A stretch of 42,164 nucleotides of DNA, from the NCBI GenBank assembly GCA_016217765.1, contig JACRGP010000192.1, positions 1 through 42,164 of the forward strand. Direction: 5' to 3'. The notes under the pieces are model-generated. The model searched no databases. It had not been told where the DNA came from and saw only the letters and a program-made list of their open reading frames with translations. The position numbers and the translations under genes were made by a program. Position 1 is the stretch's first letter; each line of letters begins with the position of its first letter. Source of the stretch: Nitrospinota bacterium (lineage in GTDB: Bacteria; Nitrospinota; Nitrospinia; Nitrospinales; JACRGP01). Below, piece after piece: positions 32,837 to 42,164 of the stretch.

Positions 32837-33265
32837 ATGGAAAAAGACAACAAGGACAATAAAGACAACAAAGACAACAAAGCCAAGCCGGCCAAGGCCG
32901 GGAGGAAAAAGAAGGCGATCCCGGAGAACGGGGTGGCCCATATCCGCGCCACGTTCAACAATACCATCGTCAGCATCACCGACACATCGGGCAACGTGAT
33001 CGCCTGGTCCAGCGCCGGCGCGCAAGGGTTCAAGGGGTCGAGGAAAAGCACCCCGTTCGCCGCGCAGGTGGCGGCGGAAAAGGCCGCCGGAAAGGCCTTG
33101 GACCTGGGGATGAAAAAACTCGAGGTCCACGTCAAGGGCCCGGGTTCCGGTCGCGAATCCGCCATCCGCTCGTTACAGGCGGTCGGCATGGAAATCACCG
33201 TCATCCGCGACAAGACGCCCATCCCCCATAACGGTTGCAGACCTCGTAAACGAAGACGCGTGTAA
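32837..33265 (+). CDS. rpsK: 30S ribosomal protein S11 with repetitive N-terminal extension
   Basis: [45 protein letters not shown]-terminal [26 protein letters not shown]. Confidence 0.98.
   Translation: MEKDNKDNKDNKDNKAKPAKAGRKKKAIPENGVAHIRATFNNTIVSITDTSGNVIAWSSAGAQGFKGSRKSTPFAAQVAAEKAAGKALDLGMKKLEVHVKGPGSGRESAIRSLQAVGMEITVIRDKTPIPHNGCRPRKRRRV
32846..32881 (+). repeat. Four tandem 9-bp repeats (gacaacaag/gacaataaa/gacaacaaa/gacaacaaa) encoding (DNK)4
   Basis: Read directly from the sequence in the rpsK frame. Confidence 0.95.
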
Positions 33266-33295
33266 CGCTTTTAAATTTCAAAAGGAGATAGAACT

Positions 33296-33922
33296 TTGGC
33301 AAGATACTCAGACCCCGTATGTCGTTTATGCCGTAGGGAAGGCATCAAATTATATTTGAAGGCCGAACGGTGCATGACCGCGAAATGCGCCATTGAACGG
33401 AGAGGATACGCCCCCGGGCAACACGGTCAGACCCGGCCCAAGTTCTCCGAATACGGCATCCAGTTGAGAGAGAAACAAAAACTTCGAAGGGTCTACGGCG
33501 TGCTGGAAAGGCAATTCCAAAGATACTTCGATATTTCCTCAAGGAAAAAGGGCGTCACGGGAGAATATCTGCTGAGCCTGCTTGAGCGGCGCATCGACAA
33601 CGTGATTTACCGCCTGGGGATGGCGGGTTCGCGTAGCGCCGCGCGGCAATTGGTTTTGCACAACCATTTCAGAGTCAACGGGAAAAAGGTCAACATCCCT
33701 TCCTATCTCGTCAAACCGGGAGACGTCATTTCCCCCTCTCCCGGCAAGATGAACAAGGAGCCCATTAAGAAGGCCCTGGAAGGCATGAACGAAAAGAAGT
33801 TGCCCCACTGGCTTGCTTTCGATATAGAGAAAAAACAGGGGCTCGTTCAGGCGATGCCCACGCGGGAGGACATCAATATACCGGTCCGGGAACAGCTGGT
33901 CGTTGAACATTACTCGCGTTAA
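33296..33922 (+). CDS. rpsD: 30S ribosomal protein S4 (zinc type, TTG start)
   Basis: [46 protein letters not shown]4 RNA-binding domain. Confidence 0.98.
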   Translation: MARYSDPVCRLCRREGIKLYLKAERCMTAKCAIERRGYAPGQHGQTRPKFSEYGIQLREKQKLRRVYGVLERQFQRYFDISSRKKGVTGEYLLSLLERRIDNVIYRLGMAGSRSAARQLVLHNHFRVNGKKVNIPSYLVKPGDVISPSPGKMNKEPIKKALEGMNEKKLPHWLAFDIEKKQGLVQAMPTREDINIPVREQLVVEHYSR

Positions 33923-33975
33923 CGGGTTTCTTTGTTTCAATCGCCAATAGCAAGCAAGGGCGCCGTTACAAACTA

Positions 33976-34027
33976 GTCCGAAAAATTTTCGACACCATGA
34001 ATCCTCCCGGATCGTTCGCGGGGAGGA
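33976..34027 (+). promoter_or_regulatory. Two consecutive inverted repeats in the rpsD-rpoA gap (candidate leader structure)
   Basis: gtccgaaaaattttcgac (33976-33993) and tcctccc...gggagga (34002-34008 / 34021-34027), 64 nt before the rpoA ATG (34092). Confidence 0.4.
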
Positions 34028-34091
34028 CTTTCAAAAATCAATTTTAGAGGCGCCCATCATCTTGAATAAACAAAACGCAAGCGGAGGCATT

Positions 34092-35114
34092 ATGTTCTCG
34101 GCGCAAGGAATAGTCAAACCAAGGCGGCTGGAGTTTGATAAAAAAACCAAGACCCAAACCTACGGAAAGTTTGTAGCTGGCCCGTTCGAGCGCGGTTATG
34201 GGGTGACCGTGGGCAATTCGTTGCGGAGGATGTTGTTGTCCTCCATCGAAGGGTCCGCCGCGATCGGGGTCAAATTCGAGGGTATTTTTCACGAGTTTTC
34301 CTCCATACCCGGCGTGAAGGAGGACGTGACCGAGATCATCCTCAACCTCAAGCAATTGGACATCAAACTGACCGGAGAAGCGGCGAGCAAAAGGCTTTAC
34401 CTCAAGACGGAAAAACCCGGCAAGGTCACGGCCAAGGACATCGAGGCCGGGCCCGACGTGATTATCCTGAACCCCGACCATCTCATCGCCACGGTCGACA
34501 AGAACGGCGTCCTGGACATGGAGATTTACGTCCAGAAAGGCCGGGGGTATGTTCCGGCGGAGAAGCATAATATGTCCAACGAGTCGATCCAGATGATCCC
34601 CGTGGACGCCATCTTCTCGCCGATCGAAAAAGTCAGTTATACGGTGGAGAATACCCGCGTGGGGCAATCCACGGATTACGATTCGCTCATCATGGAAGTC
34701 TGGACCAACGGCGCCATCACGCCGGAGGACGCGGTGGCCCATGCGGCGAAGATCGTCAAGGACCACATGCAACTGTTCATCAACTTTGACGAGGAACCCG
34801 AGCCGGTCCAGCCGCAGGTGGACGAGAAGAAACAGAAAATGCTCGCCTACCTCGCCAAAAGCGTGGAGGAACTGGAGCTCTCCGTCCGGTCCTACAACTG
34901 TCTCAAGAACGCGAACATTCAGGCCATCGCCGAACTGGTGCAGAAAAACGACGCGGAAATGCTTAAAACCAGGAATTTCGGCAGAAAGTCCCTCAACGAA
35001 ATCAAGGAAATCCTGGAGGAAATGGGGCTTTCGCTGGGCATGAAGCTGGACGACGACGACCTTCGGCAACTCAACATGCTCAAGAAGAAGAAAGAAATGG
35101 AAACCGAAGCGTGA
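34092..35114 (+). CDS. rpoA: DNA-directed RNA polymerase subunit alpha
   Basis: [15 protein letters not shown]...[30 protein letters not shown]; ggagg 5 nt upstream favours ATG 34092 over track TTG 34062. Confidence 0.97.
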   Translation: MFSAQGIVKPRRLEFDKKTKTQTYGKFVAGPFERGYGVTVGNSLRRMLLSSIEGSAAIGVKFEGIFHEFSSIPGVKEDVTEIILNLKQLDIKLTGEAASKRLYLKTEKPGKVTAKDIEAGPDVIILNPDHLIATVDKNGVLDMEIYVQKGRGYVPAEKHNMSNESIQMIPVDAIFSPIEKVSYTVENTRVGQSTDYDSLIMEVWTNGAITPEDAVAHAAKIVKDHMQLFINFDEEPEPVQPQVDEKKQKMLAYLAKSVEELELSVRSYNCLKNANIQAIAELVQKNDAEMLKTRNFGRKSLNEIKEILEEMGLSLGMKLDDDDLRQLNMLKKKKEMETEA

Positions 35115-35168
35115 CGGACGACGTTCCGTTGCCTCAGCTAACCTTTTTCCCGAAGATCGGAAGAATTC

Positions 35169-35687
35169 ATGCGGCATTTAAAAGCTGGAGTCAGAAGATT
35201 TGGACGAGCCCAGGGGCATAGAAAAGCCCTGTTCAGAAACCTCGTGACCGCGTTGATCGCCCGCGAACGCATCCGCACCACCCTGGCCAAGGCCAAGGAG
35301 TTGCGGAGCAAGGTGGAGAAAGTCATCACCCTGGGCAAGAAAGGCACCGTTCACGCCCGGCGTCTGGCCCTCCGCCACGTGGCCAAACGGGAAACCCTCA
35401 AGAAACTCTTTGGGCCGCTTTCGGAGCGGTACGCCGCAAGAAACGGCGGCTACACCCGCATCATCCGCATCGGGCAACGGCACGGCGACGACGCCCCCAT
35501 GGTCTTTATAGAACTGGTCGATCGCGAAGCCGAAAAGAAAGCCGAACCCGCGGAGAAAGCCAAGGGAAAAGAAGCTAAAGCCGCGCCCGCGAAAGAGACC
35601 GTCAAAAAGGCCAAGGAAGACGCGCCAAGGAAACCCAGGGCCAAAAAAACCGAGACCAAGCCCGATAAGAAAAAAGAGGAAAAATAA
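35169..35687 (+). CDS. rplQ: 50S ribosomal protein L17 with K/A/E/P-rich C-terminal extension
   Basis: [46 protein letters not shown]; charged tail of about 50 aa. Confidence 0.97.
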   Translation: MRHLKAGVRRFGRAQGHRKALFRNLVTALIARERIRTTLAKAKELRSKVEKVITLGKKGTVHARRLALRHVAKRETLKKLFGPLSERYAARNGGYTRIIRIGQRHGDDAPMVFIELVDREAEKKAEPAEKAKGKEAKAAPAKETVKKAKEDAPRKPRAKKTETKPDKKKEEK

Positions 35688-35696
35688 TTTGCCATA

Positions 35697-35716
35697 CCGC
35701 CCCGTTTTCGGGGCGG
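35697..35716 (+). terminator. Candidate hairpin between convergent rplQ and waaF
   Basis: ccgccccg-tttt-cggggcgg, 8-bp perfect stem 9 nt after the rplQ stop; no downstream T tract on + strand. Confidence 0.5.
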
Positions 35717-35796
35717 CCCCCCCCTCCCTTCATCCATTCCCCCCGCGGCGCTCCCCGGCGCGCGCCATGATCTGGATATTGCCTGAGCGGATCGCT

Positions 35797-35813
35797 CCCC
35801 CTTGCAAAGGGGG
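35797..35813. repeat. C/G palindrome ccccctt-gca-aaggggg in convergent intergenic region
   Basis: 7-bp perfect stem, followed by ccggggg; similar in style to the element after kbl. Confidence 0.5.
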
Positions 35814-35871
35814 CCGGGGGATTCGCGCTATTCCGTCGTGGCGGGCGAGTGCGCCGCGGACCTCGCGCGGT

Positions 35872-36969
35872 TTACGCCTTGCGAATCCTTTTGATCAAGC
35901 CGTCGACGGCCTCGATCACTTCCTTGACGCTGATATCTTCCAGACAGTAAGGCTTGTTGTGGGCGGAAGGTTTGCACTCCTTGAAAAAATTCTGCCGACA
36001 GGGGGAACACGGGAAATTGCGGGTGATGGCGACGCTCTTGCGCGATTCGATGCAGGGGCCGGTGACGCTCGGGCTTCCGGGCCCGAAAATGGCCGCAACC
36101 GGGGTCCCCACCATCGCCGCGAGGTGCATCATGCCGCTATCGTTGCCGATGAACAGTTTGCTCTTCTGGATCGCGACGGCGGCCTCGCGCAGGCTCAGGC
36201 CGGGCTGAAAATGGACCGTGCCCGGCAGGCAACTTTTCTGGATCTTGATCAGGTTGGAGGAATCTTTTTCGTTTCCCAGCAGGATGATCTTCGCGCGGTA
36301 TTCCTTGACCAGCCGCTGGCACAGGATCAGGAACCTCTCCGTGTGCCAGCTCCTTTCCGGTTTCGACGCTCCGGGGTGCATCGTCACCAGGAAATCCTGG
36401 GGGTCGATCCGTAGAAGGGCGAGTTTTTCGTCCACGGCGCGGAATGTTTCCTTCTTGAGAAAAGGCTGGTACGTCCTGTCCAGACCGGTCAGCCCAAGGG
36501 GCGAAAGGATTTTGAAAAAATAGTCGATCCGGTACTCCTTTTGGGAGGCCTTGGCGCCGGGGACGGCTTCGGTCAGGAAGACGCCCCGCCCCTCCGTATC
36601 GTATCCCAGGCGCGTTTTGGCCCCGGACAAAAACGTCATGAAGGCGCTCCGGAAGGAATTGGGGAACACCACGCCCAGGTCGAACTGGTATTTCTTCAGC
36701 CCCTGGGCAAAGCGGACCTGCTCCCAGAAACCGCTGTTTTCCGCTCGAGGGATTTCGATGACGGTGTCTACCGCGGGATGGTCCGAAAGGATTTCCGTCG
36801 CCGGGACCCGCGCCGCGGCGGTGATCCGCGCTTCGGGATAATGGGCGCGCAACGACTGGACGCTTGGGATCGCCAGCGCGACGTCCCCGATCCAGTTGGG
36901 CATCCACAGCAGGATATGTCCGAATTTAATGTCTCGCAAGGAAGACGGAGCGGGCGTCGAGGAAGTCAT
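35872..36969 (-). CDS. waaF: Lipopolysaccharide heptosyltransferase II family glycosyltransferase
   Basis: HILLWMPNWIGDVALAIPSVQSLRAHYPEARITA; MHPGASKPERSWHTERF; FIGNDSGMMHLAAMVGTPVAAIFGPGSPSVTGP. Start at MTSSTPAPSS preferred over the track start 37098. Confidence 0.85.
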   Translation of the reverse strand: MTSSTPAPSSLRDIKFGHILLWMPNWIGDVALAIPSVQSLRAHYPEARITAAARVPATEILSDHPAVDTVIEIPRAENSGFWEQVRFAQGLKKYQFDLGVVFPNSFRSAFMTFLSGAKTRLGYDTEGRGVFLTEAVPGAKASQKEYRIDYFFKILSPLGLTGLDRTYQPFLKKETFRAVDEKLALLRIDPQDFLVTMHPGASKPERSWHTERFLILCQRLVKEYRAKIILLGNEKDSSNLIKIQKSCLPGTVHFQPGLSLREAAVAIQKSKLFIGNDSGMMHLAAMVGTPVAAIFGPGSPSVTGPCIESRKSVAITRNFPCSPCRQNFFKECKPSAHNKPYCLEDISVKEVIEAVDGLIKRIRKA

Positions 36970-37039
36970 ATGAAAGCCGGAAGAAAGCTTCGATTCGGAT
37001 TGCCGCCGGGTCCCGCCGGGCGTTTCTGATATCGCGGGG

Positions 37040-38293
37040 CTAGGGAACGCGGCGGATATCGGCCCCCAAAGCCGACAGTTTTTTTTCCATGGCCGCATAG
37101 CCGCGGTCGATGTGGTAGACGCGCGAAATCGAGGATTCTCCTTTCGCGGCCAGCGCCGCCAGGACCAGGGACGCGCTCGCCCGGAGATCGGTCGCCATCA
37201 CGGGGGCGCCGCTCAACTCCTTCGTCCCCGTCACGATGGCGGTATTTCCCCGCACGGCGATGCCGGCCCCCATCCGGCGCAGTTCCGCGACGTGCATGAA
37301 ACGGTTTTCGAAAACCGATTCGGTGACGATGCTCTGCCCCTCGGCGACGGTCATGAGCGCCATCATCTGCGCCTGGATATCGGTGGCGAACCCCGGGTAG
37401 GGAGAGGTCTGGACGTTGACGGCCTTCAGTTTTCCGTTACGGGAGACTTTCAGGACCGGGCCGTTTTCCTCGACCGTCGCCCCGGCCTCGCGCAACTTGA
37501 GGATCAGGGCCTCGACGTGGTGAGGGATGCAATTGCCGATCTCCACCGCGCCGCCGGTGATGATTCCGGCGATCATGTAAGTGGCGGTTTCGATGCGGTC
37601 GGGAAAAATTTTGCAGGACAAGGGCCGTAGCGAACTTACGCCCTGGATAACGATCGCGTCGGTCCCCGCCCCTTCGATTTTCGCGCCCGCGCGGTTCAGG
37701 ACGTCGGCCAGGAAGACCACTTCCGGCTCCCTGGCGGCGTTCTCGAGGACGGTTTCCCCATCGGCCAGGGTTGCGGCCATCATCAGGTTCGCCGTCCCCG
37801 TCACGCTGACGGTGTCGAAGTAGTAGCGCGTCCCCCGCAGTTTGTCCGCGAAGGCGTGGATGTATCCCCCCTCGAGCCGGATATCGGCGCCCATCGCCTT
37901 CAGGCCCTTGATGTGCAGGTCGATGGGCCGCGCCCCGATGGCGCATCCGCCGGGAAGCGACACCCTCGCGGCGCCCAGACGGGCCAGCAATGGACCCAAT
38001 ACGAGGCATGACGCGCGCATGGTGCGGACCAGGTCGTAAGGCGCCTCGATGTTGTCGACGCGGGAAGTATCGAGGACCAAACGTCCGTCCTCGAAAACCT
38101 CGATGGCGGCGCCCAGCTCGACGATGAGGTGTACCATCGTGGCGACGTCGCGCACCTGCGGGACCTCCAGGACCTCGTTCCTGCCGGACGTCAGGAGGGT
38201 GGCCGCCAGAATCGGCAGTACGGCGTTCTTGGCGCCGCTGATGTCCACCCGGCCGCGGAGGGGTTTGCCCCCGTTGATGACGATCTTATCCAT
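37040..38293 (-). CDS. murA: UDP-N-acetylglucosamine 1-carboxyvinyltransferase
   Basis: [61 protein letters not shown] with the fosfomycin-target Cys. Confidence 0.98.
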   Translation of the reverse strand: MDKIVINGGKPLRGRVDISGAKNAVLPILAATLLTSGRNEVLEVPQVRDVATMVHLIVELGAAIEVFEDGRLVLDTSRVDNIEAPYDLVRTMRASCLVLGPLLARLGAARVSLPGGCAIGARPIDLHIKGLKAMGADIRLEGGYIHAFADKLRGTRYYFDTVSVTGTANLMMAATLADGETVLENAAREPEVVFLADVLNRAGAKIEGAGTDAIVIQGVSSLRPLSCKIFPDRIETATYMIAGIITGGAVEIGNCIPHHVEALILKLREAGATVEENGPVLKVSRNGKLKAVNVQTSPYPGFATDIQAQMMALMTVAEGQSIVTESVFENRFMHVAELRRMGAGIAVRGNTAIVTGTKELSGAPVMATDLRASASLVLAALAAKGESSISRVYHIDRGYAAMEKKLSALGADIRRVP

Positions 38294-39161
38294 GGTTTTT
38301 CTTTCGGGCGAGGACCACGCGGTCCCTGCCGGCGTAATCTTGAAAGACCCGGGGTTCGTCGTAGTTTCCGTCGCGTTCGATCAGGCAACCGACGTCCAGG
38401 GCCTGGTCCATGCCGATCTCCAGGACCAGGGACCCGCCGTTCTCCAGGCGCCGGGCCGCCTCCGGCACGAGGCGTTTGTATAATTCCAGCCCGTCCTTCC
38501 CGCCGTCCAGGGCCAGCCGGGGTTCGTAGTCCTTCACGTCGGGCATCAAAACCTTGAGGTCCTCGGAAGCGATATACGGCGGGTTGGAAAGAATGTAATC
38601 GAACCGTTCTCCCGGATCCAGGCTTTCAAAAAGGTCGCTCTGGAGGAACCGGATGCGGTCGTAAACCCCGTGGGTCTTGCTGTTCTTTTCCGCGACCGCG
38701 AGGGCCGAGGGGGAGACGTCCGCGGCGGTCACCCGGCAGTCGGGCAATTCCCGCGCGACGGCCACCGCGATGTTTCCCGAACCCGTCCCGATATCCAGAA
38801 TACGCGCCCGCGCCGGCGAATCGCGGCGGCAGGTTTCCAAAAACTTCTCGACGAGGACCTCGGTTTCGGGACGCGGAGCCAATACCGCGGAGTTTATGAG
38901 GAATTCCAGGGACCAGAACTCGCGCCGCCCCAGGATATGGGAGATGGGTTCCCGGCACATCCGCCTCCGGAGGAGGCTCTGGTGCTCTCCCAGCTCCATC
39001 CTGGTTATGGGACGGTCGGGTTCAAGGTAAATATCCTGTCTGCGGGCCTGGATGGCGTGGGCCAGCAGTATTTCCGCCTCCAACCGGGGCGAACCGACCC
39101 CGGCTTTCATCAGCCGTTCCGCCGACCAGGCCAGGATTTTACTCGAGGTCCAATTCATCAT
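38286..39161 (-). CDS. prmC: Peptide chain release factor N5-glutamine methyltransferase
   Basis: [32 protein letters not shown] (NPPY); adjacent to prfA. Confidence 0.96.
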   Translation of the reverse strand: MMNWTSSKILAWSAERLMKAGVGSPRLEAEILLAHAIQARRQDIYLEPDRPITRMELGEHQSLLRRRMCREPISHILGRREFWSLEFLINSAVLAPRPETEVLVEKFLETCRRDSPARARILDIGTGSGNIAVAVARELPDCRVTAADVSPSALAVAEKNSKTHGVYDRIRFLQSDLFESLDPGERFDYILSNPPYIASEDLKVLMPDVKDYEPRLALDGGKDGLELYKRLVPEAARRLENGGSLVLEIGMDQALDVGCLIERDGNYDEPRVFQDYAGRDRVVLARKKNHG

Positions 39162-39180
39162 GTCCGATTTGAGTCAAGGT

Positions 39181-40287
39181 TCAGACCGGGGCGCTCTCCT
39201 TGAGGCCCGCGGCCTTTGGTCCCTCGTCCTTTTTCAATGCTTCCGTCTGGTAGCGCGCGATCAACTTGTCGACGATCTCGTCGATATCGCCCTCCAGGAC
39301 CTGGGAGAGCCTGTGCAACGTCAGCCCGATCCGGTGGTCGGTCACGCGCTCCTGGGGGAAGTTGTAGGTGCGTATCCGCTCGCTCCGGTCGCCGCTCCCC
39401 ACTTGTTGCTTGCGGTCGCGGGCCATCTCTTCCTGCTGTTTCCGCTCCTGTTCGTCGTAGAGCCTGGCGCGCAGGACCTTCAGGGCCTTGTCCTTGTTCT
39501 TGTGTTGCGATTTCTCGTCCTGGCAGGTGACGACCAGGCCGGTGGGGACGTGCGTCACGCGGACCGCCGAGTCGGTGGTGTTGACGCTCTGCCCGCCGGG
39601 ACCCGACGAACGGTAGACGTCGATCTTCAAGTCCGCCGGATTGATTTTGACGTCGATCTCTTCCGCCTCCGGCAGGATCGCCACGGTCACGGCGGAGGTG
39701 TGGATCCGCCCCTGGGTTTCCGTTTCCGGGACCCTCTGTACCCGGTGCGTACCGCTCTCGTATTTCAGTTTGCTGTAAACCCCTTTTCCCTGGATGCTCA
39801 GGATCGCTTCCTTGAAACCGCCCTTGCCGGTGACGCTGGCGCTCAGCGTCTCGACCTTCCATTTTTTGGAATCCGCGTAACGGAGGTACATACGGCACAA
39901 ATCGGAGCCGAAGAGGGCGGCTTCCTCCCCGCCGGTCCCCGCCCGGATTTCCATGATGACGCTTTTGTCGTCGCGGGGGTCCTTGGGCAGGAGCAGGACT
40001 TTCAGGCGCTCGACCGTTTCTGCCTTTTTCTTTTTCAACCCGGCGGCCTCTTCGCGGGCGAGGACGGCCATTTCCGGGTCTTTCTCCTCGCGGAGGATTT
40101 TTTCGCAGTCCTCCAGTTGGCGCGAGATCTTTTTGTATTCCCCGAACTCGGCGACCACCGGGGCAATCTCCGCCTGCTCGCGGGCGTATTTCTGGAATTC
40201 GGATTGCTGGGCGATGATTTTGGGGTCGCTCAACAATCCGTTCAACTCCTCGGATCGTTTTTCGAAAGCTTCAAGTTTATCGAACAT
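39181..40287 (-). CDS. prfA: Peptide chain release factor 1
   Basis: [52 protein letters not shown] (GGQ). Confidence 0.98.
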   Translation of the reverse strand: MFDKLEAFEKRSEELNGLLSDPKIIAQQSEFQKYAREQAEIAPVVAEFGEYKKISRQLEDCEKILREEKDPEMAVLAREEAAGLKKKKAETVERLKVLLLPKDPRDDKSVIMEIRAGTGGEEAALFGSDLCRMYLRYADSKKWKVETLSASVTGKGGFKEAILSIQGKGVYSKLKYESGTHRVQRVPETETQGRIHTSAVTVAILPEAEEIDVKINPADLKIDVYRSSGPGGQSVNTTDSAVRVTHVPTGLVVTCQDEKSQHKNKDKALKVLRARLYDEQERKQQEEMARDRKQQVGSGDRSERIRTYNFPQERVTDHRIGLTLHRLSQVLEGDIDEIVDKLIARYQTEALKKDEGPKAAGLKESAPV

Positions 40288-40353
40288 AGAAAAAGCCGGC
40301 GCTGGAGGAGGGGCGGGCTTCCGGTTTCAGGAGAATGGCCGGGGATCCGGAGG

Positions 40354-40438
40354 GGATGGCCGATCCGGATTGTCCTCGATGACGACGCTTGTTTGCCATC
40401 CGGGCCAAGCCCATTGGGTCCAGCGGCGCGCTGGACGG
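40354..40438 (+). repeat. Bipartite dispersed intergenic repeat, copy 2 (module A direct, then module B)
   Basis: gggatggccgatccggattgtcctcgatgacgacgcttgtttgccatccgggccaagc then cattgggtccagcggcgcgctggacgg (hairpin gtccagcg-gcg-cgctggac); see copy 1. Confidence 0.75.
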
Positions 40439-40450
40439 GGAAAGGAGACG

Positions 40451-40684
40451 CTATTGGGGGGCGGCGGCTTCCTCGGGGGCGGCCTGCTTTTTGGCGTATT
40501 TGCGCTGGAACTTCTCGATGCGTCCGGCGGTATCGATCAACTTTTGCTTTCCGGTAAAGAACGGATGGCAGTTGGAGCAGATTTCCACGTGAACGTCCGG
40601 CTTGGTGGAGTGCGTTTTCACCTCGCTACCGCAGGCGCACTTGATGGTCGCTTCCACATATTTTGGATGAATTCCCTCTTTCAT
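40451..40684 (-). CDS. rpmE: 50S ribosomal protein L31 (zinc type)
   Basis: [63 protein letters not shown]. Confidence 0.98.
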   Translation of the reverse strand: MKEGIHPKYVEATIKCACGSEVKTHSTKPDVHVEICSNCHPFFTGKQKLIDTAGRIEKFQRKYAKKQAAPEEAAAPQ

Positions 40685-40695
40685 TTCTCCTCCGG

Positions 40696-41946
40696 CTACG
40701 AGTTCATCGTGGACAGGAACTCGGAATTGGTTTTGGTTTCCTTCATCTTTTGCAATAACAAATCCATGCTATCATGTATCCCCATGGGGAGCAAAACTTT
40801 TCTCAGCAACCAGATGCGTTGCAGGTCTTCCTTGGGCAGTAGGAGCTCCTCCTTCCGGGTCCCGGAACGGTTGATGTCGATGGACGGGAACGTGCGTTTG
40901 TCCGCCAGTTTCCGGTCGAGCACGATTTCCAGGTTGCCGGTGCCCTTGAACTCCTCGAAGATGACATCGTCCATCCGGCTTCCCGTGTCGATGAGGGCCG
41001 TGGCAATGATCGTCAGACTGCCGCCCTCCTCCAGGTTGCGCGCCGCGCCAAAGAACCGCTTGGGCCTCTGCAGGGCGTTGGAGTCGACGCCGCCGGAGAG
41101 CACTTTTCCGCTCGGGGGCACGATGGCGTTGTAGGCGCGCGCCAGACGCGTGATGCTGTCCAGCAGGATCACCACGTCCTTCTTGTGCTCCACCAGGCGC
41201 TTGGCCTTCTCGATCACCATCTCCGCCACCTGCACGTGCCTCTGCGCCGGCTCGTCGAACGTGGAGCTGATGACCTCGCCCCGGACGGACCGTTGCATGT
41301 CGGTCACTTCCTCGGGGCGCTCGTCGATCAGCAGGACGATGAGCGCGACTTCCGGGAAGTTGCCCGTGATGCTGTTGGCGATGGACTGGAGGAGCATCGT
41401 CTTGCCGGTCCTCGGCGGCGCGACGATGAGCCCGCGCTGGCCCTTGCCGATCGGCGTCATCAGGTCCATGATCCGCGCGCTGAGGTCCTGGCAGGACGGC
41501 GTCTCCAGGCGCAACCGTTCCATGGGGTATAGCGGCGTCAGGTTGTCAAAGAGGATTTTGTCCTTGGTCTTTTCCGGGTTCTCGAAATTGATGGCCTCCA
41601 CCTTCAGCAGGGCGAAATACCGCTCGCTGTCCTTGGGCGGACGGATCTGGCCGGAAATCGTGTCGCCGGTGTGCATGTCGAACTTGCGGATCTGCGAGGG
41701 CGAAACGTAAATGTCGTCGGGTCCGGGCAAATAATTGTAAGTGGGCGCCCGTAAAAAGCCAAAACCGTCGGGCAGGATTTCCAAGACCCCCTGCCCAAAC
41801 ATCAGACCGTCTTTCTCGATCTGCGCTTCCAGGATTTTGAATATCAGGTCCTGTTTCCTTAAACTGCTATGTCCCTGGATTTTGAGTTCCTTGGCGATGG
41901 TCGTCAATTCGGATATGGTTTTGGCTTTTAATTCCTCGATATTCAT
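40696..41946 (-). CDS. rho: Transcription termination factor Rho
   Basis: [94 protein letters not shown]. Confidence 0.99.
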   Translation of the reverse strand: MNIEELKAKTISELTTIAKELKIQGHSSLRKQDLIFKILEAQIEKDGLMFGQGVLEILPDGFGFLRAPTYNYLPGPDDIYVSPSQIRKFDMHTGDTISGQIRPPKDSERYFALLKVEAINFENPEKTKDKILFDNLTPLYPMERLRLETPSCQDLSARIMDLMTPIGKGQRGLIVAPPRTGKTMLLQSIANSITGNFPEVALIVLLIDERPEEVTDMQRSVRGEVISSTFDEPAQRHVQVAEMVIEKAKRLVEHKKDVVILLDSITRLARAYNAIVPPSGKVLSGGVDSNALQRPKRFFGAARNLEEGGSLTIIATALIDTGSRMDDVIFEEFKGTGNLEIVLDRKLADKRTFPSIDINRSGTRKEELLLPKEDLQRIWLLRKVLLPMGIHDSMDLLLQKMKETKTNSEFLSTMNS

Positions 41947-42132
41947 GCGATGTGATTTTTAATGAAGGTTGGATGGATTTTCCGGATGTCGATCCGATGA
42001 AAACTTGTTTGGTCCGACAAACCGCAAGGATAGAATTCAAAATCCGAAACTACCGGAAAATAAATAGAGTAGAGCGCTATTGGATTGGGGTTTTGGGGTT
42101 TATTTAATGGAAGTGATTCGAGCTTTGTTTTT

Positions 42133-42160
42133 ATATTAGCGAAAATGATTAATTTGTCAA
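42133..42160 (-). promoter_or_regulatory. Candidate sigma70-type promoter for the rho-rpmE-prfA-prmC-murA set
   Basis: Minus strand TTGACA (42160-42155), 16-nt spacer, TAATAT (42138-42133), in an AT-rich region; implies a long 5' UTR (about 180 nt) before rho. Confidence 0.7.
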
Positions 42161-42164
42161 TAGA

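Noticed and set aside
34062-34091. TTG start for rpoA in the ORF track
   Set aside because: A good SD (ggagg) precedes ATG 34092, and MFSAQG fits alpha subunit N-termini better.

Overview
This 42 kb window is almost entirely a housekeeping locus from a GC-rich bacterium. I did not assign a phylum.

Contents, left to right:
- The 3' end of tdh, then kbl (threonine catabolism).
- gmd and an rmd-like reductase (GDP-deoxyhexose synthesis). gmd carries an in-frame TAA.
- tRNA-Thr/Tyr/Gly/Thr, rpmG, tRNA-Trp.
- A continuous + strand cluster of about 30 kb: secE-nusG-rplKAJL-rpoBC-rpsLG-fusA-tuf, then S10-spc-alpha through rplQ.
- A convergent minus-strand set: rho-rpmE-prfA-prmC-murA, then waaF.

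I found no CRISPR array, prophage, transposase or defence system, and I cannot claim a wholly new system.

Observations most worth following up:
1. RpoB (beta) carries an extra four-Cys module, C-x-C-x12-C-x2-C. It closely resembles the N-terminal zinc-binding domain of RpoC (beta') encoded just downstream, with identical Cys spacing and about 73% nucleotide identity over 75 nt by hand alignment. A second apparent insert, resembling a beta sandwich module, follows it.
2. gmd has a TAA at a position that is normally Tyr in a conserved NYRES motif.
3. The last 27 bp of kbl are duplicated on the far side of a C/G-rich palindromic intergenic repeat.
4. A bipartite dispersed repeat occurs at both ends of the window, with one module inverted relative to the other.
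5. rpmD, map and the tRNA-linked tuf are missing from otherwise conserved positions.
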